64,000 bases of DNA from Streptomyces sp. NBC_01465 (lineage in GTDB: Bacteria > Actinomycetota > Actinomycetes > Streptomycetales > Streptomycetaceae), in assembly GCF_036227325.1 (NCBI RefSeq), contig NZ_CP109467.1:6076001-6140000 (forward strand), in the 5' to 3' direction. A program made the translations under genes and the position numbers. Positions 43,044 to 50,536 of the stretch are shown one piece after another; position 1 is the stretch's first letter; every line of letters starts with the position of its first letter. The notes below the pieces were generated by a model, which worked only from the letters and a program-made list of their open reading frames with translations, ran no database searches and was not told where the DNA came from.

Positions 43044-44126
43044 TCAGCTGCTGGAGTCCCGAATGTGCAGCTCGGGCAGTATGGCGAGACGGTGCTTGGG
43101 GCGGCTGGGGTCGGTGACCCGCTGGTCGAGGAGGTCCACGGCGGCCGCGCCCACCGCGTGTTTGGGCGGGGCCACGGCGGTCAGCGGGATGTCCGCGAGT
43201 GCGGCCACCTCGTCGTCGTACGCGACGATCGCCAGATCACCGGGGACGGTCAGGCCGTGTGCGCGCAGCCGCTGCAGCAGAACGATCGCATCGTGATCGT
43301 TGTGCACGAGTACGGCATCGACCCGGCCCTCGGTGACCGCTTCGATGAACTCCTCGATGATCCGGTCGCGTTCCTCCCTCGCAGAGGGGGACGGGACGCG
43401 GAAGCTGATCGCGGTGGGGGCGGCGAGGCCCGCCGCCCGCAGACCGCCCGCGTACCCCTCGGCGACCAGCGGCCCGTGCGGGCTGTCCTCGCGCAGCAGC
43501 AGGGCGATCTTCGTCCGGCCGGACTCCGCGAGATGGCGCACCGCGAGCCGGGCGCCGTAGACGTGGTCGGTGACGGCCCGCTCCGCGCCCGCGATGTCCA
43601 TCTCGGGGCGGCGCTCCACCAGGGCGAAGGGGATGGGGAGTTCGGCCAGCCAGTGCTGGTCGTCCGCGCCCCCGCAGGGGGTGATCAGAAGCCCGTCGAT
43701 GCCGTCGGCCAGCATCTGCCGGGCCTGCACCTGCTCCTCGGCGGGGGAGTACTGGGAGATGCCGAGCACCAGCCGGATACCGCGTGCACCGGCCGCCTCG
43801 CGGGCGCCCTTGATCACTTCCGGGTAGTAGTAGTCGGCGGCCGGCACGATCATGCCGAACACCCGCTCCGTGGCAGCGGTACGGGGTCCGGGCACCGTCG
43901 CGACCGGTGCCGTGTCCGCACCCGGTCCGGCAGTCTCCGCACGGGTCTCGGGGAGCATGGCGCCGCCGTGGACGCGGGCGACCAGACCGCGCTCGGCGAG
44001 AGTCTCGACATCACGGCGGACCGTAACGGGCGAAACCCCCAACTCATCGGCGAAATCGGTCACTCGCAGCGAGCCGTGCTCGCGCAAGCGACGCAGTATC
44101 GCCTGGTGCCTCTCTTCGGCATGCAC
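43044..44126 (-). CDS. Regulator with DeoR-type HTH and LacI-type sugar-sensor domain
   Basis: A 360-aa protein. Residues 1-60 are a DeoR-type winged helix: RHQAILRRLREHGSLRVTDF, ELGVSPVTVRRDVETLAERG and ARVHGGAML. After a linker, residues from about 85 to 350 are a LacI/GalR-like periplasmic-binding sensor (FGMIVPAADYYYPEVIKGA, VAYDDEVAALADIPLTAVAP). Typical DeoR sugar-phosphate sensors are replaced by a free-sugar sensor. GTG 44126 (MHAEERHQ) is the start. It is in one unit with GH35 and probably controls the importer operon and the divergent PL8 gene. Confidence 0.93.
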   Translation of the reverse strand: MHAEERHQAILRRLREHGSLRVTDFADELGVSPVTVRRDVETLAERGLVARVHGGAMLPETRAETAGPGADTAPVATVPGPRTAATERVFGMIVPAADYYYPEVIKGAREAAGARGIRLVLGISQYSPAEEQVQARQMLADGIDGLLITPCGGADDQHWLAELPIPFALVERRPEMDIAGAERAVTDHVYGARLAVRHLAESGRTKIALLLREDSPHGPLVAEGYAGGLRAAGLAAPTAISFRVPSPSAREERDRIIEEFIEAVTEGRVDAVLVHNDHDAIVLLQRLRAHGLTVPGDLAIVAYDDEVAALADIPLTAVAPPKHAVGAAAVDLLDQRVTDPSRPKHRLAILPELHIRDSSS

Positions 44127-44160
44127 GTAATCCGGTCCCCTCTTCCGTCACCGGGCTGAG

Positions 44161-44290
44161 CTGGAGTGTAGTACTCCAACGATCGTTAGTGAACGTTTCT
44201 GTCTGAACAATCATTTTCGGCAGGAAGCGTTCAAGCCATTGCTGCTGTCTGTTCGTACGTGTTAGAAACCGCTCACTCGCACCGCGAGTG
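44161..44290. promoter_or_regulatory. Divergent control region between the regulator and PL8 genes
   Basis: The 211-bp gap holds TGGAGT/ACTCCA (about 44162-44178), GAACGTTTC (44191-44199) facing GGAAGCGTTC (44223-44232), and CACTCGC-ACC-GCGAGTG (44274-44290). The GAACGTTTC motif resembles the core of the palindrome at 41182-41197, as expected for shared sites of the DeoR/LacI-type regulator. Inference from motif similarity. Confidence 0.45.
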
Positions 44291-44337
44291 GCCCTGAGTG
44301 CAATGACGCACCCTTCCCTCCGGAGGTTTCTCCCCTC

Positions 44338-46740
44338 ATGTCCTCCGTGGTTCCCCCCATGTTCCTCTCGCGCCGCGGCTTCCTGCGCGCGGTCGCCGCC
44401 ACCGCCGTCGCCGTCCCGGTCCTCGGGGCCGCCGCAGGTCACGCCATGGCGGCCGACGCGTACGACACCCTCCGCCTCAAGTGGCGCGATCTGATGCTCG
44501 GCACCGGATTCGACGCCGCCGCGGAACCGTACAAGACCAAGCTCTCCGCCCTCGGCACCACGGCCGCCACCCTGCGCTCCACCATGAACGCCACGAGCGG
44601 CTCCCTCTGGCCGGACCTCGACTACGCCGACCCGGACCCGAACACCGACACCGCCTCCTACGGCTACTCCGCCGCCCTCGGCACCAGTTACTCCCGGCTG
44701 CGCACCCTCGCCGAGGCGTACTCCCAGCCCGGCACCGGACTCACCGGCAACGCCGCCCTGCTCACCGAGATCCTCGCAGGTCTCGATCACCTCCACACCG
44801 AGCGCTACAACAACACCCAGGCCAGATACGGCAATTGGTACAACTGGCAGATCGGCATACCCCAGGCGCTCCTGGACATCTGCGCCTTCCTCTACGACAG
44901 CCTGGGCACCACCCGAATCGCCGACTACGCCGCCGCCATCGACCACTTCGTCCCCGACAGCGCCGTCGCCACGTACTCCGGCACCTCCACCGGCGCCAAC
45001 CGCGTCGACCTCTGCCGCGTCATCGCCCTGCGCGGAGTGATCGCCAAGACCCCCGCCAAGATCGCCACCGCCCGCGACGCGCTCTCGCCCGTCTTCCCGT
45101 ACGTGACGACCGGCGACGGCCTCTACGCGGACGGCTCCTTCGTCCAGCACACCGTCGTCCCCTACGCGGGCTCCTACGGCTCGGTCATGCTCGGCGGCCT
45201 CTCCCTCCTCTTCGCCCTCCTCAAGGGCTCCACCTGGGAGGTCACCGACTCCGGCCGCCAGGTCATCTTCGACTCGGTCGAGAAGGCGTACGCGCCCTTC
45301 CTCTTCAACGGCCTCGCCATGGACAGCGTCTCGGGCCGTGCGATCAGCCGAGAGGGGCAGAGCGATCACAGCCGCGGCCACGCGATCATCGCCTGCATCG
45401 CCCTCCTCGCCCAGGGTGCGTCGGCCGCCGAGTCCGCCCGCTGGCAGTCGATGGTCAAGGGCTGGATCGCCCGCGACTACTACGTCCCGATCCTCACCGA
45501 CCCCGCCCTCGGCGTCGCCGCCGCGGCCCGCCTGGCCGCGGTCCAGAACGGCACGGCGACCGCCGCCGCGGAACCGGTGGGCCACCGCCTCTTCCCCGGC
45601 ATGGACCGAGCCGTGCACCGCCGCGCCGCCTGGGCCGCCAACGTCTCGATGGCCTCCGGCCGCATCACGTACTACGAGAACGGCAACGGCGAGAACGTCC
45701 GCGGCTGGCACACAGGGTCCGGAATGCTCTACTGGTGGGGCAAGGACTTCGCCAACGGCCAGTACAGCGACGCCTTCTGGCCCACCGTCGACCCCTACCG
45801 CCTCCCCGGCACGACCGCCTCCAAGAAGGTCCTCGCCGACGGCGCGGGCGGCACCTGGGGCGCGGCCCTCCCCGACGTGAAGTGGGTGGGCGGGGCGAGT
45901 GACGGTACGTACGCGAGCGTCGGCCAGTACCTCAAGGGCCTCTCCTCCACCCTCGTCGCCAAGAAGTCCTGGTTCTTCCTCGACGACGCGATCGTCTGTC
46001 TCGGCGCAGGAATCCGCGGCCGCGACGCCACCGGCGTGGAGAGCGTGGTGGAGAACCGCAACCTCGGCGAGGCCGGCGTCCACGCCTTCACCGTCGACGG
46101 CACCGCCCAGTCCACGGCCCTGGGCTGGAACGCCACCCTCACCGGCGCCAAGTGGGCCCAGATCGCGGGCCACGCCGGCTACGTCTTCCCCGGCGGAGCC
46201 ACCGTCAAGGCCCTCCGTACCGCCCGCACCGGAGCCTGGTCGGACATCAACTCGGGCGGTACGACGACCCCGCTCACCCGCCGCTACCTCACCCTCTGGT
46301 TCGACCACGGCACCGACCCGACGGACGCCACGTACCACTACGTCCTGATGCCCGGCGCGACCACAACGGCCACGGCGGCCCGAGCCGCCGACACCACCTG
46401 GGTCACCGCCCTGGCCAACACCGACAACCAGCAGGGCGTGGCCGTCCCCTCGCTCGGCTTCACCGGCGTCAACTTCTGGTTCGCGGGAACGGTCGGCACG
46501 CTCACCACCAACGCCCCGGCCGCCGTCATGATCCGCGAATCAGGCGGTACGGCGACCATCTGCGTCTCCGACCCCATGCGCCAGTCCGCGACCATCGACG
46601 TCACCTGGAACCGCCCGGTGAGCGCGGTAACCTCCAAGGACTCCACGGTCCAGACGGTCTCCACCGGCACCTCGCTCACCCTGAGGATCACCCCCGGCAC
46701 CCTGGGCGCCACCCACAAGGCCGTCGTCGCCCTCGCCTGA
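44338..46740 (+). CDS. Tat-exported polysaccharide lyase family 8 (hyaluronate/chondroitin lyase type)
   Basis: An 800-aa exported lyase. Twin-arginine signal SRRGFLRAV at residues 11-19, cleavage near HAMA. Alpha-toroid catalytic domain with Asn221, His271 and Tyr280; the spacing (50 and 9) equals that of the known Asn-His-Tyr catalytic set of pneumococcal hyaluronate lyase. Then AISREGQSDHSRGH and C-terminal beta-sandwich domains (HRRAAWAANVSMASGRITYY, WFFLDDAIVCLGAGI). PL8 also includes xanthan and chondroitin AC lyases, so the substrate is not certain; the animal-glycan context favours hyaluronan or chondroitin. ATG 44338; ribosome site GGAGG upstream. Confidence 0.93.
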   Translation: MSSVVPPMFLSRRGFLRAVAATAVAVPVLGAAAGHAMAADAYDTLRLKWRDLMLGTGFDAAAEPYKTKLSALGTTAATLRSTMNATSGSLWPDLDYADPDPNTDTASYGYSAALGTSYSRLRTLAEAYSQPGTGLTGNAALLTEILAGLDHLHTERYNNTQARYGNWYNWQIGIPQALLDICAFLYDSLGTTRIADYAAAIDHFVPDSAVATYSGTSTGANRVDLCRVIALRGVIAKTPAKIATARDALSPVFPYVTTGDGLYADGSFVQHTVVPYAGSYGSVMLGGLSLLFALLKGSTWEVTDSGRQVIFDSVEKAYAPFLFNGLAMDSVSGRAISREGQSDHSRGHAIIACIALLAQGASAAESARWQSMVKGWIARDYYVPILTDPALGVAAAARLAAVQNGTATAAAEPVGHRLFPGMDRAVHRRAAWAANVSMASGRITYYENGNGENVRGWHTGSGMLYWWGKDFANGQYSDAFWPTVDPYRLPGTTASKKVLADGAGGTWGAALPDVKWVGGASDGTYASVGQYLKGLSSTLVAKKSWFFLDDAIVCLGAGIRGRDATGVESVVENRNLGEAGVHAFTVDGTAQSTALGWNATLTGAKWAQIAGHAGYVFPGGATVKALRTARTGAWSDINSGGTTTPLTRRYLTLWFDHGTDPTDATYHYVLMPGATTTATAARAADTTWVTALANTDNQQGVAVPSLGFTGVNFWFAGTVGTLTTNAPAAVMIRESGGTATICVSDPMRQSATIDVTWNRPVSAVTSKDSTVQTVSTGTSLTLRITPGTLGATHKAVVALA

Positions 46741-46773
46741 TCCGGACACGGTCTGTGACCGGAGTCTCACCGA

Positions 46774-46800
46774 CCCCCTTGTGGAATCCCCACAAGGGGG
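46774..46800. terminator. Terminator after PL8
   Basis: CCCCCTTGTGG (46774-46784) pairs exactly with CCACAAGGGGG (46790-46800), 5-nt loop, 33 nt past the lyase stop. Confidence 0.8.
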
Positions 46801-46878
46801 CACGCCCCTGAACTGGCACTTCAGCTGCACGGCCGGTGCCTTCTGTCCGGGCCTACCAGGAAAACGGTCCGGAGACTG

Positions 46879-46916
46879 TACGAAGCCCACTGCGCGTTTT
46901 CTTGGCGGGCTTCGTA
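46879..46916. promoter_or_regulatory. Inverted repeat just upstream of pccB
   Basis: TACGAAGCCC (46879-46888) and GGGCTTCGTA (46907-46916) form a perfect 10-bp inverted repeat with an 18-nt loop, ending 10 nt before the pccB ATG. It may be an operator at the promoter or a leader hairpin. Confidence 0.5.
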
Positions 46917-46926
46917 GGGTCGATAC

Positions 46927-48510
46927 ATGACCGTTGTCAACGAATCCCCGGGTGAGCCCACGGACGCCCGTGGCCGAGTCGCCGAGCTCCTCGCCCTGCG
47001 TGAGCAGGCCCGCCGCGGCCCGAGCGAGCGCGCCACCGAGGCCCAGCACGCCAAGGGCAAGCTGACCGCGCGCGAGCGCATCGAGCTGCTCCTGGACCCG
47101 GGTTCGTTCAAGGAGGTCGAGCAGCTGCGCCGCCACCGGGCGACCGGCTTCGGCCTGGAGGCGAAGAAGCCGTACACCGACGGTGTCATCACCGGCTGGG
47201 GCACGGTCGAGGGCCGCACGGTCTTCGTCTACGCACACGACTTCCGGATCTTCGGCGGCGCGCTGGGCGAGGCCCACGCCACGAAGATCCACAAGATCAT
47301 GGACATGGCCATCTCGGCCGGTGCCCCGCTGGTCTCCCTGAACGACGGCGCCGGCGCCCGTATCCAGGAGGGCGTCTCCGCCCTCGCCGGCTACGGCGGC
47401 ATCTTCCAGCGCAACACCCGCGCCTCCGGTGTCATCCCGCAGATCAGCGTGATGCTCGGCCCGTGCGCGGGCGGCGCGGCCTACAGCCCCGCCCTCACGG
47501 ACTTCGTCTTCATGGTCCGCGAGACCTCGCAGATGTTCATCACCGGACCCGACGTGGTCCGCGCGGTGACCGGCGAGGAGATCACCCAGAACGGCCTCGG
47601 CGGCGCGGACGTGCACGCCGAGACCTCGGGCGTCGCGCACTTCGCGTACGACGACGAGGAGACCTGCATCGCCGAGGTCCGCTACCTCATCTCGATGCTC
47701 CCCTCGAACAACCGCGAGAACCCGCCCTCGCACCCCAGCGAGGACCCCGCCGACCGCCGCTCCGAGGTCCTCCTGGACCTCGTCCCGGCCGACGGCAACC
47801 GCCCGTACGACATGCACAAGGTCATCGAGGAGCTCGTCGACGACGGCGACTTCCTGGAGATCCACGAGCGCTGGGCGCGCAACATCATCTGCGCCCTGGC
47901 CCGCCTCGACGGACAGGTGGTCGGCATCGTCGCCAACCAGCCGCAGTCCCTCGCGGGCGTCCTGGACATCGAGGCCAGCGAAAAAGCTGCCCGTTTCGTC
48001 CAAATGTGCGATGCTTTCAATATCCCCATCGTGACGCTGCTCGACGTCCCCGGCTTCCTGCCCGGCGTCGACCAGGAGCACGGCGGGATCATCCGGCACG
48101 GCGCGAAGCTGCTCTACGCGTACTGCAACGCGACGGTGCCCCGGATCTCGCTGATCCTTCGCAAGGCGTACGGAGGCGCGTACATCGTCATGGACTCGCA
48201 GTCCATCGGTGCCGACCTCACCTACGCCTGGCCGACGAACGAGATCGCGGTGATGGGCGCCGAAGGTGCCGCCAACGTCATCTTCCGCAAGCAGATCGCG
48301 GAGGCCGAGGACCCCGAGGCCATGCGCACGCGCATGGTCAAGGAGTACAAGGCCGAGCTGATGCACCCGTACTACGCGGCCGAGCGCGGCCTGGTCGACG
48401 ACGTCATCGACCCCGCCGAGACCCGCGAAGTCCTGATCGCCTCGCTCGCCATGCTCCGCACGAAGCACGCCGACCTGCCGTCCCGCAAGCACGGCAACCC
48501 GCCTCAGTAA
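46927..48510 (+). CDS. pccB: Acyl-CoA (propionyl-CoA) carboxylase beta subunit
   Basis: A 527-aa carboxyltransferase subunit. Two crotonase-like halves: N-terminal half with GKLTARERIELLLDPGSF, ISAGAPLVSLNDGAGARIQE and ISVMLGPCAGGAAYSPALTD; C-terminal half with IVTLLDVPGFLPGVDQEHGG and LILRKAYGGAYIVM. The two glycine-rich oxyanion holes are intact (GPCAGGAAYSP; RKAYGGAYIV). It transfers CO2 from biotin to propionyl-CoA, giving methylmalonyl-CoA for polyketides and odd-chain metabolism. It is followed after 15 nt by the epsilon subunit. The biotinylated alpha subunit is not in the window. Confidence 0.96.
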   Translation: MTVVNESPGEPTDARGRVAELLALREQARRGPSERATEAQHAKGKLTARERIELLLDPGSFKEVEQLRRHRATGFGLEAKKPYTDGVITGWGTVEGRTVFVYAHDFRIFGGALGEAHATKIHKIMDMAISAGAPLVSLNDGAGARIQEGVSALAGYGGIFQRNTRASGVIPQISVMLGPCAGGAAYSPALTDFVFMVRETSQMFITGPDVVRAVTGEEITQNGLGGADVHAETSGVAHFAYDDEETCIAEVRYLISMLPSNNRENPPSHPSEDPADRRSEVLLDLVPADGNRPYDMHKVIEELVDDGDFLEIHERWARNIICALARLDGQVVGIVANQPQSLAGVLDIEASEKAARFVQMCDAFNIPIVTLLDVPGFLPGVDQEHGGIIRHGAKLLYAYCNATVPRISLILRKAYGGAYIVMDSQSIGADLTYAWPTNEIAVMGAEGAANVIFRKQIAEAEDPEAMRTRMVKEYKAELMHPYYAAERGLVDDVIDPAETREVLIASLAMLRTKHADLPSRKHGNPPQ

Positions 48511-48525
48511 GAGGAGACTCCTGCC

Positions 48526-48735
48526 TTGAGTACCCCCGCCACTTCCGATTCCTCCCTGCTCCGCGTGGAGAAGGGCAACGCCGACGCCGAGGAGCTCGCG
48601 GCCATCACCGCGATCCTCCTGGCCCGCGCCGCGTCCCAGCCGGAGGCCGCACCCCACAAGCCCACCACCACGGCCGGCTGGCGCCGCCTGGAACGCACCC
48701 CGGGCTTCCGCGCCCCCCACAGCTGGCAGGGCTGA
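48526..48735 (+). CDS. pccE: Acyl-CoA carboxylase epsilon subunit
   Basis: A 69-aa small subunit with TTG start after a GAGGAG site. The core LLRVEKGNADAEELAAITAILLARA is the epsilon-subunit helix; the C-terminus ends GWRRLERTPGFRAPHSWQG, typical for the family. It binds and stimulates the alpha-beta carboxylase complex. It is known in actinobacteria only, next to the beta gene. Confidence 0.93.
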   Translation: MSTPATSDSSLLRVEKGNADAEELAAITAILLARAASQPEAAPHKPTTTAGWRRLERTPGFRAPHSWQG

Positions 48736-48749
48736 CACAGACCACCTCC

Positions 48750-48800
48750 GGTGGTTGTGGGCAGTCGTTCCGCAGGGCGGAACGGGTGGGCACAACCACC
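48750..48800 (+). terminator. Large composite hairpin after pccE
   Basis: Outer stem GGTGGTTGTG (48750-48759) with CACAACCACC (48791-48800) encloses an inner stem, GTTCCGC with CGGAAC. It starts 15 nt after the pccE stop. Confidence 0.65.
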
Positions 48801-48828
48801 CACCGGCCCGCAGCTTACGAACAACGCA

Positions 48829-48861
48829 AAGGCCCCGCGCTCCGAAAGGAGCCGGGGCCTT
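48829..48861. terminator. Terminator after first conservon
   Basis: AAGGCCCCG (48829-48837) pairs with CGGGGCCTT (48853-48861), plus an inner CTCC/GGAG, GAAA loop. It lies 17 nt past the cvnD stop on the minus strand and may serve both sides. Confidence 0.75.
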
Positions 48862-48878
48862 AGGCGTGCCTGCAGCGC

Positions 48879-49460
48879 TTACCGCAGCCGCGCCATCAGC
48901 GCATGCTCAACCAGCGTGATGAGCGCGCTCTTGGCATCCGCACGATGCCGCGCATCCGTCGTCAGGATAGGCGTGTCCGGCCCGATCTGAAGCGCCTCGC
49001 GCACCTCGTCGGGCGTGTAGGGCTGGTGACCGTCAAAGCCGTTCAGGGCAATGACGAACGGCAGCCCCGAGTTCTCGAAATAGTCCACCGCGGGGAAGCA
49101 GTCGGCCAGACGCCGCGTGTCGACCAGGACCACGGCCCCGATCGCACCGCGCACCAGGTCGTCCCACATGAACCAGAAGCGGTCCTGTCCGGGCGTACCG
49201 AAGAGGTACAGGATCAGGTCCTGGTCGAGCGTGATGCGGCCGAAGTCCATGGCGACGGTGGTCGTCGTCTTGTCCCCGGTGTGGGTCAAGTCGTCGATGC
49301 CCGCCGACGCGGACGTCATCACGGCTTCCGTACGCAGCGGATTGATCTCCGAGACGGCGCCGACGAACGTGGTCTTGCCCACGCCGAAGCCCCCCGCCAC
49401 CACGATCTTCGCGGAGGTAGTGGAGCGGGCTGCACCGCCGCTAGAGCTTGCGAAGTCCAC
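48879..49460 (-). CDS. cvnD: Conservon GTP-binding protein CvnD (first copy)
   Basis: A 193-aa small GTPase-like protein: P-loop AGGFGVGKTTFVGA, DxxG-like LYLFGTPGQDRFWFMWDD, and ALNGFD in place of NKxD. In conservons CvnD works with the kinase CvnA and its partners CvnB and CvnC, as a membrane-associated switch. GTG 49460 overlaps the cvnC gene by 20 nt. It differs from the copy at 53999-54580 at only about 5 residues, all in the C-terminal half. Confidence 0.95.
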   Translation of the reverse strand: MDFASSSGGAARSTTSAKIVVAGGFGVGKTTFVGAVSEINPLRTEAVMTSASAGIDDLTHTGDKTTTTVAMDFGRITLDQDLILYLFGTPGQDRFWFMWDDLVRGAIGAVVLVDTRRLADCFPAVDYFENSGLPFVIALNGFDGHQPYTPDEVREALQIGPDTPILTTDARHRADAKSALITLVEHALMARLR

Positions 49461-50022
49461 TGAGCACCCTTTCGAGCAGTGTCACGTCTGGCGTGCCGCC
49501 GGCGTTCTCGTCGCCGCCCGGCTGATGGATGGCGACAAGGCCGGCCTCCGCCAAGTCTGCGACGAGAATGCGGGCGACGCCCAGAGGAATGGAAAGTAGA
49601 GCCGAGATCTCGGCGACCGACTTGATCTCGACACAGAGCCGGCAGATCCGCTGGTGCTCGGGCAACTGCCCTTGCAGCCGGGCGGGTTCGGCCGTGGTGT
49701 GCACCAGTGCCTCGATGGCGAGCTGGTAGCGCGGCCGGGTCCGGCCGCCGGTCATGGCATAAGGGCGTACGAGAGGGTTGTGCGCGGCCGGCGGAGCGGC
49801 CTCCGGGGCTCGACGCGGCTGCACCGGCTGGATGCGCGGCGGCTGCGGCGGCTGGGAGTACGGCGAGGGCTGCTGCGGGTACTGCGGCTGATAGGGCTGC
49901 TCGTAAGAGGGCTGACCCTGTCTGCTGCTGGGCGTGGAGGGGAAGTTGAAGCGGTTACGGTCGTGATCACCCGGAGACTGCTGTCCACCGTTGTAAGGGT
50001 GACCGCCTGGGGGCGTTGCCAC
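49441..50022 (-). CDS. cvnC: Conservon DUF742 protein CvnC (first copy)
   Basis: A 193-aa protein. Pro/Gln/Tyr-rich N-terminal half (residues 1 to about 85), then the DUF742 winged-helix-like domain (LVRPYAMTGGRTRPRYQLAI, EHQRICRLC, IPLGVARILVADLAEAGLV and PDVTLLERVLSGLRKL). GTG 50022 follows GGAGGAGG. The disordered N-terminal arm is much longer than in the second conservon copy. Third gene of the cvnABCD operon. Confidence 0.93.
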   Translation of the reverse strand: MATPPGGHPYNGGQQSPGDHDRNRFNFPSTPSSRQGQPSYEQPYQPQYPQQPSPYSQPPQPPRIQPVQPRRAPEAAPPAAHNPLVRPYAMTGGRTRPRYQLAIEALVHTTAEPARLQGQLPEHQRICRLCVEIKSVAEISALLSIPLGVARILVADLAEAGLVAIHQPGGDENAGGTPDVTLLERVLSGLRKL

Positions 50023-50112
50023 GTTTCCTCCTCCGACTGCCGGTCGCTGTTCCCTGTGGAGCCGCGCCACCGCACCCTATGGCGCGGTGGCGAGAAACGC
50101 ACTGTGTGTCTG

Positions 50113-50526
50113 TTAGTTGAGAAGACTTCCCTGAAGTTCCGCACGCAGGTCCGGGGTGAGGACACTGCCCGCGCGATCGACCAGAAGGGCCATCTCGTAA
50201 CCGACCAGACCGATGTCGGCCTCGGGGTGCGCGAGCACCGCGAGCGAGGACCCGTCCGACACGGACATGATGAAGAGGAAGCCGCGCTCCATCTCCACGA
50301 CGGTCTGGTTGACATGACCGCCCTCGAAGATGCGGGAGGCACCCGCGGTCAGCGACGTCAGACCGGAGGCGACGGCCGCCAGCTGGTCGGCGCGGTCGCG
50401 CGGGAAACCTTCGGACATCGCCAGAAGGAGTCCGTCGGCGGAGACCACCACCGTGTGGGACACCCCAGGGGTGTTGTCCACGAAGTTGGTGATCAACCAG
50501 TTCAGGTTCTGCGCCGCCTGGCTCAT
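50113..50526 (-). CDS. cvnB: Conservon roadblock/LC7 protein CvnB (first copy)
   Basis: A 137-aa roadblock/LC7-fold protein (MSQAAQNLNWLITNFVDNTP; GVSHTVVVSADGLLLAMSEG; LVGYEMALLVDRAGSVLTPD). Such proteins bind small GTPases or act as their regulators. ATG 50526 is the start; a GTG at 50535 directly follows the cvnA stop (TAG 50537-50539), so the genes are coupled. Nearly identical to the copy at 55097-55510. Confidence 0.95.
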   Translation of the reverse strand: MSQAAQNLNWLITNFVDNTPGVSHTVVVSADGLLLAMSEGFPRDRADQLAAVASGLTSLTAGASRIFEGGHVNQTVVEMERGFLFIMSVSDGSSLAVLAHPEADIGLVGYEMALLVDRAGSVLTPDLRAELQGSLLN

Positions 50527-50536
50527 CGGGCTCACA

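Noticed and set aside
44044..46338. A 764-codon open frame on the minus strand opposite the PL8 lyase
   Set aside because: It lies antisense to a gene with intact catalytic residues, and the translation is low-complexity Gly/Val/Glu-rich without any domain, the usual shadow frame of GC-rich DNA.
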